A stretch of DNA of 24,322 nucleotides, from contig JAVEYH010000046.1 in the NCBI GenBank assembly GCA_034003585.1, positions 1 to 24,322 on the forward strand. Reading direction: 5' to 3'. Positions 7,187-14,617 of the stretch are shown here, piece after piece; positions within the stretch are counted from its first letter, which is position 1; every line of letters begins with the position of its first letter. The notes under the pieces were generated by a model. The model was not told the origin of the DNA. It made no database searches and saw only the letters and a program-made list of their open reading frames with translations. The position numbers and the translations under genes were made by a program. Source of the stretch: JAPXSY01 sp034003585 (lineage in GTDB: Bacteria > Verrucomicrobiota > Kiritimatiellia > RFP12 > UBA1067).

Positions 7187-8560
7187 TCAGCGCTCCGCCA
7201 TCGGTTTGTAGGGCCGCTGCTCGAAGATCGCCTTGTACGCCGGCCGGATGATGGGCCCGCCGTTGAGCAGCTCCTCCATCCGGTGGGCGCACCAGCCGAC
7301 CACGCGGGAGATGGCGAAGATCGGCGTGTAGAGATCGAGCGGGATGTTGAGCATGTCGTAGACGAATCCCGAATAGAAGTCCACGTTGGCACACAGATCG
7401 CGCGGCTTGGCGCGGTTGCGGTTGAAGATCTCGGGCCCGATGCGCTCGATGGTCTCGTACAGCGCCATCTCCTCATCGCGCCCCTTGGCCTTGGCCAGCG
7501 CGCGCGCCTTCTCGCGCAGCATGTCGGTGCGCGGATCAGAGAGCGTGTAGACCGCATGGCCCAACCCGTAAATCAGCCCGGTGCCGTCGCCCGCCTGCCG
7601 GCCGAGGATTTTGGCGAGGTACTCCGCGACCTCGCCCTCCTGGTCCCAATGCTCCACGTTCTCCTTGATCTCGCGCATCTGCCTCATCACGCGCAGGTTG
7701 GCGCCGCCGTGACGCGGCCCCTTGAGCGAGAGCGTGGCCGCCGCGATCGCCGCGTAACAGTCGGTGAACGACGAGGTCACCACATGCGTCGTGAACGCGG
7801 AGTTGTTGCCGCCGCCGTGTTCGGCATGCAGCACCAGACACAGATCGAGCAATTCCGCCTCAAGCTGCGTGTAGAGCCCGTCCTCGCGGATCAGCATCAG
7901 GAAATTCTCGGCCGTGCTCTTGCCCTTCTCCGGGTACCGCATCATCAGGCTCTGCCCGAGATGATAGTGGGCCTTGGCCTGGTAGGCGTACGCGGCGATG
8001 GTCGGGAACTGGGCGATGAGTTCGATGCTCTGCCGCAGCGTGTTCTCGATGTCCAGCTTGTCGGGCGCCGGATCGTAGATATAGGCCATCAGCACCGCGC
8101 GCGCGATGCTGTTCATGATGTCCTTGCCCGGCGCCCGGATGATCGCGCTCTCCTTGAAGCCGTCCGGCAGCCGGCGGTACGTATCCAGCGTCTCCTGCCA
8201 CCCCGCCAATTGCGTCGGGTCCGGCAACTCGCCGAAGAGCAGCAGGTAGGCGCTCTCCTCAAACCCGAAACGCTTCTCGCGCTGGAAGCCTTCGACGAGA
8301 TCGTTGACGTTGATGCCCCGGTAGAAGAGCTGGCCCGGCACCGAGACTTTCTCGCTCTCGGAGATGACGTAGCCGTGCACGCTGCCGATGCGGGTCAACC
8401 CCACCAGCACGCCGGTGCCGTCCGCGTTGCGCAGTCCGCGCTTGACATTGAACTGCTCGTACAGCGCCGGATCGATCCGGCCCGTCGCGCGAATCTGATC
8501 CGCGTATCCCTTCAGAACCTTCCCGTCCACCATGAGGGGTGCGGATTGCTCTGCCTTCAT
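7187..8560 (-). CDS. gltA: Citrate synthase
   Basis: 457 aa. It condenses oxaloacetate and acetyl-CoA to citrate. The catalytic triad is visible as His248 (in HAEHGGGNNS), His335 (in GLGHAVY) and Asp394 (in NVDFYSG). GPRHGGAN (281-288) is another family hallmark. The length and the N-terminal extension before the core fit the longer citrate synthases found in anaerobes and PVC bacteria. The start is supported by AGGAGG (8566-8571 on the opposite strand), five bases before ATG, and by an upstream promoter. It heads a two-gene unit with the ferredoxin-type aldo/keto reductase. In a fermenter it most likely supplies 2-oxoglutarate for glutamate synthesis through a partial TCA cycle. Re- versus Si-type is not in doubt, since the sequence is the classical Si-type family. 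Confidence 0.95.
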   Translation of the reverse strand: MKAEQSAPLMVDGKVLKGYADQIRATGRIDPALYEQFNVKRGLRNADGTGVLVGLTRIGSVHGYVISESEKVSVPGQLFYRGINVNDLVEGFQREKRFGFEESAYLLLFGELPDPTQLAGWQETLDTYRRLPDGFKESAIIRAPGKDIMNSIARAVLMAYIYDPAPDKLDIENTLRQSIELIAQFPTIAAYAYQAKAHYHLGQSLMMRYPEKGKSTAENFLMLIREDGLYTQLEAELLDLCLVLHAEHGGGNNSAFTTHVVTSSFTDCYAAIAAATLSLKGPRHGGANLRVMRQMREIKENVEHWDQEGEVAEYLAKILGRQAGDGTGLIYGLGHAVYTLSDPRTDMLREKARALAKAKGRDEEMALYETIERIGPEIFNRNRAKPRDLCANVDFYSGFVYDMLNIPLDLYTPIFAISRVVGWCAHRMEELLNGGPIIRPAYKAIFEQRPYKPMAER

Positions 8561-8634
8561 CCCTGCCTCCTTTGCGGAAAGACCCTCCGCACCTACCCGT
8601 CGGAACGGACACTGACCGCCCTTAAGGAGCCGTG

Positions 8635-8663
8635 AGTGTAGCGGGTTCGCCCTGGGGGGTCAA
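8635..8663 (-). promoter_or_regulatory. Sigma70-like promoter for gltA
   Basis: Read on the minus strand, TTGACC (8658-8663) and TACACT (8635-8640) are separated by exactly 17 nt. Transcription would start near 8628, leaving a leader of about 68 nt before the gltA ATG. It lies back to back with the tRNA-Ala promoter region, separated by about 33 nt including an A-tract. Confidence 0.6.
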
Positions 8664-8696
8664 CTCTTCTCGCGGATGAATTTCAAAAAAACACGC

Positions 8697-8725
8697 TTGC
8701 CGAACGGGCATCGCTTTGGTAAGGT
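8697..8725 (+). promoter_or_regulatory. Possible promoter for tRNA-Ala
   Basis: TTGCCG (8697-8702) and TAAGGT (8720-8725) lie 17 nt apart, each with 4 of 6 matches. Placement relative to the tRNA is the same as for the tRNA-Thr promoter. TATGAC at 8725-8730 is an alternative -10. The match is weaker than that of tRNA-Thr. Confidence 0.4.
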
Positions 8726-8748
8726 ATGACGCACTTTTTGGAATTCAT

Positions 8749-8824
8749 GGGGCGGTAGCTCAGTTGGTAGAGCATCACGTTCGCAACGTGGGGGTCAGGA
8801 GTTCGAATCTCCTTCGCTCCACCA
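8749..8824 (+). tRNA. tRNA-Ala (anticodon CGC)
   Basis: The acceptor stem GGGGCGG/TCGCTCC contains the G3-U70 wobble pair, which is the alanine identity element. The D stem is GCTC/GAGC, the anticodon stem TCACG/CGTGG with loop TTCGCAA, and the T stem AGGAG/CTCCT with loop TTCGAAT. The anticodon CGC reads GCG. The discriminator is A and CCA is encoded (8822-8824). Confidence 0.95.
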
Positions 8825-8829
8825 TGATA

Positions 8830-8865
8830 GGAAAAGGGCCGCCGAAACCGGCGGCCTTTTTCCAT
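8830..8865 (+). terminator. Strong intrinsic terminator after tRNA-Ala
   Basis: A 15-bp stem (8830-8844 with 8849-8863, one G-U pair) closes on a 4-nt loop. Its upper half is GCCGCCG/CGGCGGC and its base is A-T rich with a T5 run in the 3' arm. The next gene's ATG follows only 7 nt after the stem. Confidence 0.8.
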
Positions 8866-8870
8866 GTTAT

Positions 8871-9548
8871 ATGCAACTGTCAGTCAAAGAGGCGGCCACG
8901 TTCCTGAACGTTTCCGACGAAGCGATCTACAAGTGGGTCAGGCAGAACGATATCCCCGCCCACACGGTCAACGAGCAGACCCGTTTCAACCGGGCCGAGC
9001 TGCTGGAGTGGGCGACCGCCCGGAACATCCGCGTCTCCCCCGGCTTGTTCAACGAAGGCGAGGCGGGCAAAGCTTCGCTGCCGACGCTTTCCGAGGCGCT
9101 GAAGGCCGGCGGGGTGGCTTACCGCGTCGGCGGCGATGACCCGCCTTCGGTGCTGCGGGCCATCGTCGATCTGCTCAAACTTCCGGAAAATGTGGACCGC
9201 GAGTTTCTCTACCAGGTCCTGCTGGTCCGCGAGAGCCTGGGGTCGACCGGCGTCGGTGACGGAGTCGCGATTCCTCACGTGAGGAACCCGCTGGTCTTGC
9301 ACGTTTCGGAGCCGATCGTCACCCTCCATTTTCTCGCGACCCCCATCGATTTCCACGCCGTTGACGGCAAGCCGGTCAACACGCTGTTCACGCTGATCTG
9401 CCCCACGGTCAAGATCCATCTCCACCTGTTGTCCCGTCTGGGGTTCGTTTTGCATAATCCATCTTTTAAGGCTGCACTCAAAAACCAGGTCTCCCGCAAT
9501 GACCTGATGTCGGAGTTGGCGGCCGCCGAAGCGATGATTCGAGGCTAG
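8871..9548 (+). CDS. HTH (excisionase-type) / PTS EIIA domain regulator
   Basis: 225 aa. Residues 1-55 form an excisionase/MerR-like helix-turn-helix (MQLSVKEAATFLNVSDEAIY, with KWVRQNDIPAHTV as the second half). Residues about 75-220 are a fructose/nitrogen-type PTS EIIA domain. The phospho-acceptor His136 sits in GVAIPHVRNP, with further histidines at 184 and 186. It is probably a cytosolic DNA-binding protein or signalling module controlled by PTS phosphorylation, not a sugar-transport subunit, as no EIIB/EIIC is present. The start matches the family N-terminus but has no Shine-Dalgarno sequence and lies 7 nt after a terminator hairpin. It ends 22 nt before the membrane-complex operon, so it may regulate or be co-transcribed with that operon. 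Confidence 0.8.
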   Translation: MQLSVKEAATFLNVSDEAIYKWVRQNDIPAHTVNEQTRFNRAELLEWATARNIRVSPGLFNEGEAGKASLPTLSEALKAGGVAYRVGGDDPPSVLRAIVDLLKLPENVDREFLYQVLLVRESLGSTGVGDGVAIPHVRNPLVLHVSEPIVTLHFLATPIDFHAVDGKPVNTLFTLICPTVKIHLHLLSRLGFVLHNPSFKAALKNQVSRNDLMSELAAAEAMIRG

Positions 9549-9570
9549 CAGAACATACGAAAGGCCCCTC

Positions 9571-11571
9571 ATGTTTCTAGACCTGACCCTTCTGGCGATT
9601 GTCCTGGCCGTCTGCAGCGGACTGGCGGGGCTCTTTCTGCCGCGGTCGACGGCTTGGGGCGAGCGGATCGCGGCCGCATTCATGGTCTTCGCCGCGATTG
9701 CGGGTCTTGCGGGCGCGGCGGGGGGACTATGCGGCCGTAGCGCCGCAGCAGGTTTTTTCCCATGGCCTGCGGCCGGCCATGGCGCGGTGGGCCTCGATCC
9801 GCTGAGCGCCTTCTTCCTCGTCCCGGTTTACCTGATGGGGGGTCTCGGTCCACTTTACGGCCTTGGCTACTGGCCGCAGCGTCGGCACCCGGGCAACGGA
9901 CGCAAGCTGCGGCTCTTCTGGGGGCTCATGGTAGCGGGGATGGGACTGCTCATCATCAGCCGCCACGGGCTGATCTTCCTTCTGGGGTGGGAGTTCATGG
10001 CGCTTTCGGCGTTCTTTCTGGTCACCACCGAAGATTTCCGCGCCGAGAGTTGTCAGGCGGGGTGGGTCTATCTGATCGCGGCGCACGTGGGCACGCTGAC
10101 GCTATTCGCCCTTTTCGCACTGTGGCGGCACGCGACCGGGTCCTACCTGCTGCAGCCCGCCGGGCAGGATTTGAGCCTGGGTGTGATGAATCTCTTCTTT
10201 GTCTTGGCCCTTCTGGGGTTCGGTCTCAAGACCGGTGTCATGCCGCTCCACTTCTGGCTGCCCGGCGCGCACGCCAACGCGCCCAGCCACGTTTCGGCCA
10301 TGCTTTCGGGCGTCGTGCTCAAGACCGGCATTTACGGGCTGGTGCGTTGGCTTTCGCTGCTGCCCGATCCGCCTGCGGCCTGGGGGGGCTTCCTCCTCGC
10401 CTTGGGTGCGGTCAGCGGTCTGCTGGGTGTCGTCTTCGCCATCGGGCAGCACGATCTCAAGCGGCTGCTGGCCTATCACAGCGTCGAGAACATCGGCATC
10501 ATCCTGATGGGGCTCGGCGTGGCGCTGCTGGGCCGTTCGGCCGGATGTCCGGAATGGACCGTCCTGGGCCTGGCCGGCTGCCTGCTGCATGTCTGGAACC
10601 ATAGCTTCTTCAAATCCCTGCTGTTCTTGTGCGCCGGGGCGGTGGTTCACGCCACGCGCACGCGTCAGATCGACCGCCTGGGCGGCATCGCCAAAGCCAT
10701 GCCGTGGACCGCAGCGTTTTTCCTGACCGGCGCCGTGGCCATCTGCGGACTGCCGCCGCTGAACGGTTTCGTGAGCGAGTGGCTCGTCTATCTGGGTCTC
10801 CTGAAGGGCGCGCTGGCTCCGGAAAGCAGCGGCATGGCGGCGCTGATCGGGGTTCCGGTCCTGGCGATGACCGGGGCGTTGGCGGTGGCCTGTTTTGTGA
10901 AAGTCTACGGGGCCGTGTTCCTGGGTGAACCGCGCACCCGCGCCGCGCGGCGGGCACGCGAGGTGCCGTTCGTCATGCGCCTGCCGATGGGGGTGCTCGC
11001 GTCGTGCTGCGCGCTGATCGGTTTCGCGCCGTTGCTGGTCGCTCCCGCCCTGGATGCGGCGGTTGCCTGTTGGCTCGCAACGGAGCGGGGGGGCTTGCCG
11101 TTGGCCGGCATCGTACCGCTGGGACGGGTCAGCGTCATGGCCGCCTCGCTAACGGTTTGCGCGGCGGGGCTGACAGCCCTTCTTGTCCGCCGCGCCGCCG
11201 CGCCGCGCTCGGGGCTCACGTGGGATTGCGGGTATGCCGCGCCTTCCGGCCGGATGCAGTATACGGCCGGATCCTTCGCGCAGAGCATCGTGCTGCTGTT
11301 CCGCGGCGTGCTTCGTCCTCAAGGGCGCTTGCCGCATCTGACCCGCCTGTTTCCCGAGAAAACGCATTTCCACAGCCATGTGGACGATGCGGTGCTGGAC
11401 CGAGTGCTTCTGCCCGGGGGGCGGCACATCGAAGCGGGGTTCGCCTGGCTACACCGGTTCCAGCGCGGATTGACGCAGCACTATTTGCTTTACCTCCTGC
11501 TGACGCTCCTCGCGTTCCTGTGTTCGCTGTTCTCGTTCAGGCAGTTTGTGGCCCAGTGGTTCACGCGTTAG
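9571..11571 (+). CDS. hyfB: HyfB/HycC-like proton-channel subunit (first copy)
   Basis: 666 aa, about the length of HyfB/HycC, with more than a dozen hydrophobic segments. It belongs to the NuoL/MrpA antiporter family of inner-membrane proton-translocating subunits. The functional charged residues are visible: Glu141 in LLGWEFM, Lys220 in GFGLKTGVMPLHFWLPG, Lys251, and Lys349 in NHSFFKSLLF. The soluble C-terminal segment TWDCGYAAPSGRMQYTAGSF is the HyfB/HycC hallmark that separates it from complex I NuoL. The start has GAAAGG upstream. It opens the gene run HyfB-HyfB-HyfC-HyfE-HyfF-HyfG-HyfI. The large subunit lacks the nickel site, so the gene belongs to an energy-converting hydrogenase-related (Ehr) complex and not to a formate hydrogenlyase. 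Confidence 0.9.
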   Translation: MFLDLTLLAIVLAVCSGLAGLFLPRSTAWGERIAAAFMVFAAIAGLAGAAGGLCGRSAAAGFFPWPAAGHGAVGLDPLSAFFLVPVYLMGGLGPLYGLGYWPQRRHPGNGRKLRLFWGLMVAGMGLLIISRHGLIFLLGWEFMALSAFFLVTTEDFRAESCQAGWVYLIAAHVGTLTLFALFALWRHATGSYLLQPAGQDLSLGVMNLFFVLALLGFGLKTGVMPLHFWLPGAHANAPSHVSAMLSGVVLKTGIYGLVRWLSLLPDPPAAWGGFLLALGAVSGLLGVVFAIGQHDLKRLLAYHSVENIGIILMGLGVALLGRSAGCPEWTVLGLAGCLLHVWNHSFFKSLLFLCAGAVVHATRTRQIDRLGGIAKAMPWTAAFFLTGAVAICGLPPLNGFVSEWLVYLGLLKGALAPESSGMAALIGVPVLAMTGALAVACFVKVYGAVFLGEPRTRAARRAREVPFVMRLPMGVLASCCALIGFAPLLVAPALDAAVACWLATERGGLPLAGIVPLGRVSVMAASLTVCAAGLTALLVRRAAAPRSGLTWDCGYAAPSGRMQYTAGSFAQSIVLLFRGVLRPQGRLPHLTRLFPEKTHFHSHVDDAVLDRVLLPGGRHIEAGFAWLHRFQRGLTQHYLLYLLLTLLAFLCSLFSFRQFVAQWFTR

Positions 11572-11597
11572 GGCTTGCGTAAAGGGTTCCGGTTCCA

Positions 11598-13076
11598 ATG
11601 AATGTTTCACTTTTTCTCGTAGCGGCGATCGCCTTGCTGGGGTTCAGCGGGCTTCCGGCCTGCCTGTTGTCGCCGCGATCCTCGACGGGGCAGCACGTCG
11701 GCACGGGACTGATGGCGGCGGGCAGCCTGCTGGGGCTTGCCTGTCTCGCCGCAGTACTCGCGGGACACGCCGCGCCGGCGCCGCTGACCTGGTCTTGGCG
11801 GATCCCCCAAAGCTCCTTTGCGGTGGGCGTGGATCCGGTTTCGGTCCTGTTTCTGTTCCCGGTTTTTATTGTGCCGCTGCTCGGTTCGGTCTACGGGCTG
11901 AGTTACTGGCGGCAAGCTGAACATCCGGCGGACGGCCAACGCGTGGGACTTTTCTACGGCGTGCTCGCCGGCGGCATGGCACTGGTGGTGATCGCGCGGG
12001 ATGGCGCCCTCTTTCTGATCGCGTGGGAACTGATGGCCGTCGCCGCCTATTTCGCGGCGACCGCCGGGGACGACAAGCCGGAGGTCCGGCGTGCCGGATG
12101 GATCTATCTGATCGCGACGCATATCGGGACGCTGTGCCTGATGGCCCTGTTCGCGTATTGGCGATACGTGACCGGCTCCTTTTCCTTGGAGCCCGGACGC
12201 GTCATTCCGACGGGGGCGGCCAGCGTGATGTTCGTGCTCGCGCTGGTCGGCTTCGGGTTCAAGGCCGGCCTGATGCCGCTCCATGTCTGGTTGCCCGGCG
12301 CGCACGCCAATGCGCCCAGCCACGTGTCGGCTGTGATGTCGGGCGTGATGCTGAAGATGGGCGTGTACGGGATTGTCCGCATGACCGCGCTGCTGCCCTC
12401 CGGTACGGCGTGGTGGGGACCTGCGGTACTCGCTGTCGGCGCGTTCACCGGCGTGGCGGGCATCGCTTTCGCCATCGGGCAACGGGACTTGAAGCGCCTG
12501 CTGGCGTACAGCAGCATCGAAAACGTCGGCATCATCGCGATGGGGGTGGGGCTGGCGTTGAGCGGCCGCTTTCAGGGCCGCGCCGAATGGGTGCTGCTGG
12601 GGTTGGGAGGCGCCCTGCTGCACGTCTGGAACCACAGCCTGTTCAAGTCGCTTTTGTTTTTCAACGCGGGCGCGATCATCCACGCTGCCGGAACGCGCCG
12701 GATCGACCTGATGGGCGGCCTCGCCAAACGGCTGCCGGCCGTGATGGCGCTCTTTACCGTGGGCGCGGCCGCGATCTGCGCGTTGCCGCCCCTGAACGGA
12801 TTCGCCAGCGAGTGGCTGATCTACGCCGGGCTCTTCCGGACTTTGGGGCGCGGCGCGGCGACGGGGGCGCCCGCGGCAGCGTTGGCGACCGTGGCGCTGG
12901 CCATGTCCGGCGCGTTGGCCGTGGCCTGTTTCGTCAAAGTACTGGGCGCGGTCTTTCTCGGCGCGCCGCGCAGCGAAGCGGACGGGCCCGCGCACGCGCC
13001 GGCCGCGACGATGATGGTCCCCATGGCCGTTCTCGCCTGCGGCTGCGCGGGCATCGGCCTCTTTCCCCTGCTGCCG
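11598..13076 (+). CDS. hyfB: HyfB/HycC-like proton-channel subunit (second copy), 3' end lost in gap
   Basis: 493 residues are visible before the run of N. It is a paralogue of the preceding gene, colinear along its whole visible length, and keeps the same charged residues: Glu144 in LIAWELM, Lys222 in GFGFKAGLMPLHVWLPG, Lys253 and Lys350. The stretch around GAHANAPSHVSA is nearly identical in DNA sequence between copies. By comparison with copy one, about 175 C-terminal residues, including the HyfB C-terminal hallmark, are missing in the gap. Start at 11598, 26 nt after copy one, with a weak AAAGGG upstream. Duplicated antiporter-like subunits would raise the number of proton channels in the complex. 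Confidence 0.9.
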
Positions 13077-13176
13077 NNNNNNNNNNNNNNNNNNNNNNNN
13101 NNNNNNNNNNNNNNNNNNNNNNNNNNNNNNNNNNNNNNNNNNNNNNNNNNNNNNNNNNNNNNNNNNNNNNNNNNNN
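13077..13176. other. Assembly gap (100 N)
   Basis: Exactly 100 N is a conventional placeholder for unknown length. From the flanking genes, the real gap should hold the last ~175 codons of the second hyfB and the first ~40 codons of hyfC, roughly 650-700 bp if nothing else is inserted. Any reading frame crossing it is artificial. Confidence 0.95.
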
Positions 13177-13968
13177 CCGTATTATGATCTCGCGAAGCTG
13201 ATGCGCAGGGGCCTGGTGTTGAGCACCACCACCACATGGATGTTTCGCGCGGGCCCCGTCGTGACGCTGGCTACGGTTCTGCTGGCCGGGCTGCTGATCC
13301 CGATCGGCGGGGCCGATGCGCCGGTCGCTTTTGCGGGCGACCTGATTCTCTTCGCCTATCTTTTCGGGCTGGCGAGGTTCTTCACGACGTCGGCCGCGCT
13401 GGACACGGGGTCGGCTTTCGAAGGCATGGGGTCGGCGCGGGAAGTGACGTTTGCCTGCCTCTCCGAACCCGCCCTGTTCTTCGCATTCATGGTGCTGGCC
13501 AAAATCTCGGGGTCGATTTCGCTGACCCCCATGCTGCATGCCCCCGCGGGCACGCTGTCGGCCGGCGTCGCCGCGCCGCTGGTCCTGATCGGGATCGGCC
13601 TGTTCATTGTGCTGTTGGCCGAGACCTGCCGCATTCCCATCGACGATCCCACTACGCATCTGGAGCTGACGATGATTCACGAGGCGATGGCGCTCGACCA
13701 CAGCGGCCCCCTGTTCAGCGTGATTCTCTACGCTTCCGCCGTCAAACTGCTCGTGCTGGGCACCGTCCTGCTCCATGTGATCGTCCCGTTCGAATTCGGC
13801 CGGGCCTGGCTGGATTGGCCACTGTATGTTGTGGAGATCCTGGGGCTGGCGGCGGGCATCGGCGCCGTGGAGTCGATCATGGCCCGCCTTCAAATGCGGC
13901 ATGTGCCTTACTTGCTTGTCGGCGCCATGCTCTTCTGCGGTTTCGGGTTCATTCTGCTGATAAGGTAA
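13177..13968 (+). CDS. hyfC: HyfC/HycD-like membrane anchor subunit (NuoH family), 5' end in gap
   Basis: The frame is already open at the gap edge; the first residues (PYYDLAKLMRRG) match the family motif that follows the first membrane helix, so about 40 residues are missing. An internal ATG at 13201 is not the true start. 263 residues are visible. Diagnostic segments are DTGSAFEGMGSAREVTF, SEPALFF, and the cytoplasmic loop ETCRIPIDDPTTHLELTMI, which in NuoH-type subunits contacts the hydrophilic arm and quinone or redox module. Several transmembrane helices are visible. It ends 4 nt before hyfE. Confidence 0.9.
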   Translation, partial: PYYDLAKLMRRGLVLSTTTTWMFRAGPVVTLATVLLAGLLIPIGGADAPVAFAGDLILFAYLFGLARFFTTSAALDTGSAFEGMGSAREVTFACLSEPALFFAFMVLAKISGSISLTPMLHAPAGTLSAGVAAPLVLIGIGLFIVLLAETCRIPIDDPTTHLELTMIHEAMALDHSGPLFSVILYASAVKLLVLGTVLLHVIVPFEFGRAWLDWPLYVVEILGLAAGIGAVESIMARLQMRHVPYLLVGAMLFCGFGFILLIR

Positions 13969-13972
13969 CGTC

Positions 13973-14614
13973 ATGACGAATCTGCTGAACTCCATCCTCG
14001 TGATCGTGCTGATGCTGAACCTTTTCGCGCTGGGGACCAGCCGCATCGTTTCGGTCATCCGCACCGTATCCATCCAGGGCGTGCTGTTGGGGGTGCTGCC
14101 GCTCCTGCTCCACGGGCACCTGTCGCTGACTGCCCTTCTGACCCTCCTGACGACGATCGCGCTCAAGGGCGTGGTGATCCCGGGCATGATGACCCGCGCG
14201 CTGCGCGATGTGAAGATCAAGCGCGAGGTGGAGCCGCTGATCGGCCTGCAGCCAACGGTCATCCTCGGCGCGTTGGGGACGGTGTTCGCGCTGCTGTTCG
14301 CGGACCAACTGCCGCTGGCCTCGCGGCACACGGGGGCGCTGATCGTGCCGACCGCCATCGCGACGGTGCTGACGGGGTTCCTTCTCCTGATCACCCGCTT
14401 CAAGGCGTTGACCCAAGTCATGGGTTATCTCGTGCTGGAGAACGGGATTTTCATTTTCGGCATGTTGCTGGTCGAGGCGATGCCGCTCGTGGTGGAGATG
14501 GGCGTGTTGCTGGATCTTTTCGTCGCGATTTTCGTTATCTGCATTATCGTGAACCAGATCAATCAGGCGTTTTCGTCGTTGGACACGCGCCGGCTGGTGT
14601 CATTGAAGGAGTAG
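13973..14614 (+). CDS. hyfE: HyfE-like membrane subunit
   Basis: 213 aa, the usual length of HyfE, with about six to seven hydrophobic helices. The N-terminal half resembles NuoK-like small subunits. TSRIVSVIRTVSIQGVLLG and the C-terminal MGYLVLENGIFIFGMLL, with Glu in a membrane segment, are characteristic. It lies between hyfC (4 nt upstream) and hyfF (3 nt downstream), the order expected in hyf/ehr-type operons. It is an integral part of the proton-pumping membrane arm and has no known independent function. Confidence 0.88.
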   Translation: MTNLLNSILVIVLMLNLFALGTSRIVSVIRTVSIQGVLLGVLPLLLHGHLSLTALLTLLTTIALKGVVIPGMMTRALRDVKIKREVEPLIGLQPTVILGALGTVFALLFADQLPLASRHTGALIVPTAIATVLTGFLLLITRFKALTQVMGYLVLENGIFIFGMLLVEAMPLVVEMGVLLDLFVAIFVICIIVNQINQAFSSLDTRRLVSLKE

Positions 14615-14617
14615 GCC

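Noticed and set aside
5942..8635. 897-residue open frame antisense to gltA and the aldo/keto reductase
   Set aside because: It is a high-GC shadow of two clear genes; its translation shows no domain and is rich in Arg/His/Val in the manner of antisense frames.
11598..13201. Reading frames running across the N gap as fusion proteins
   Set aside because: The N run is a placeholder of unknown length, so frame continuity across it is meaningless.
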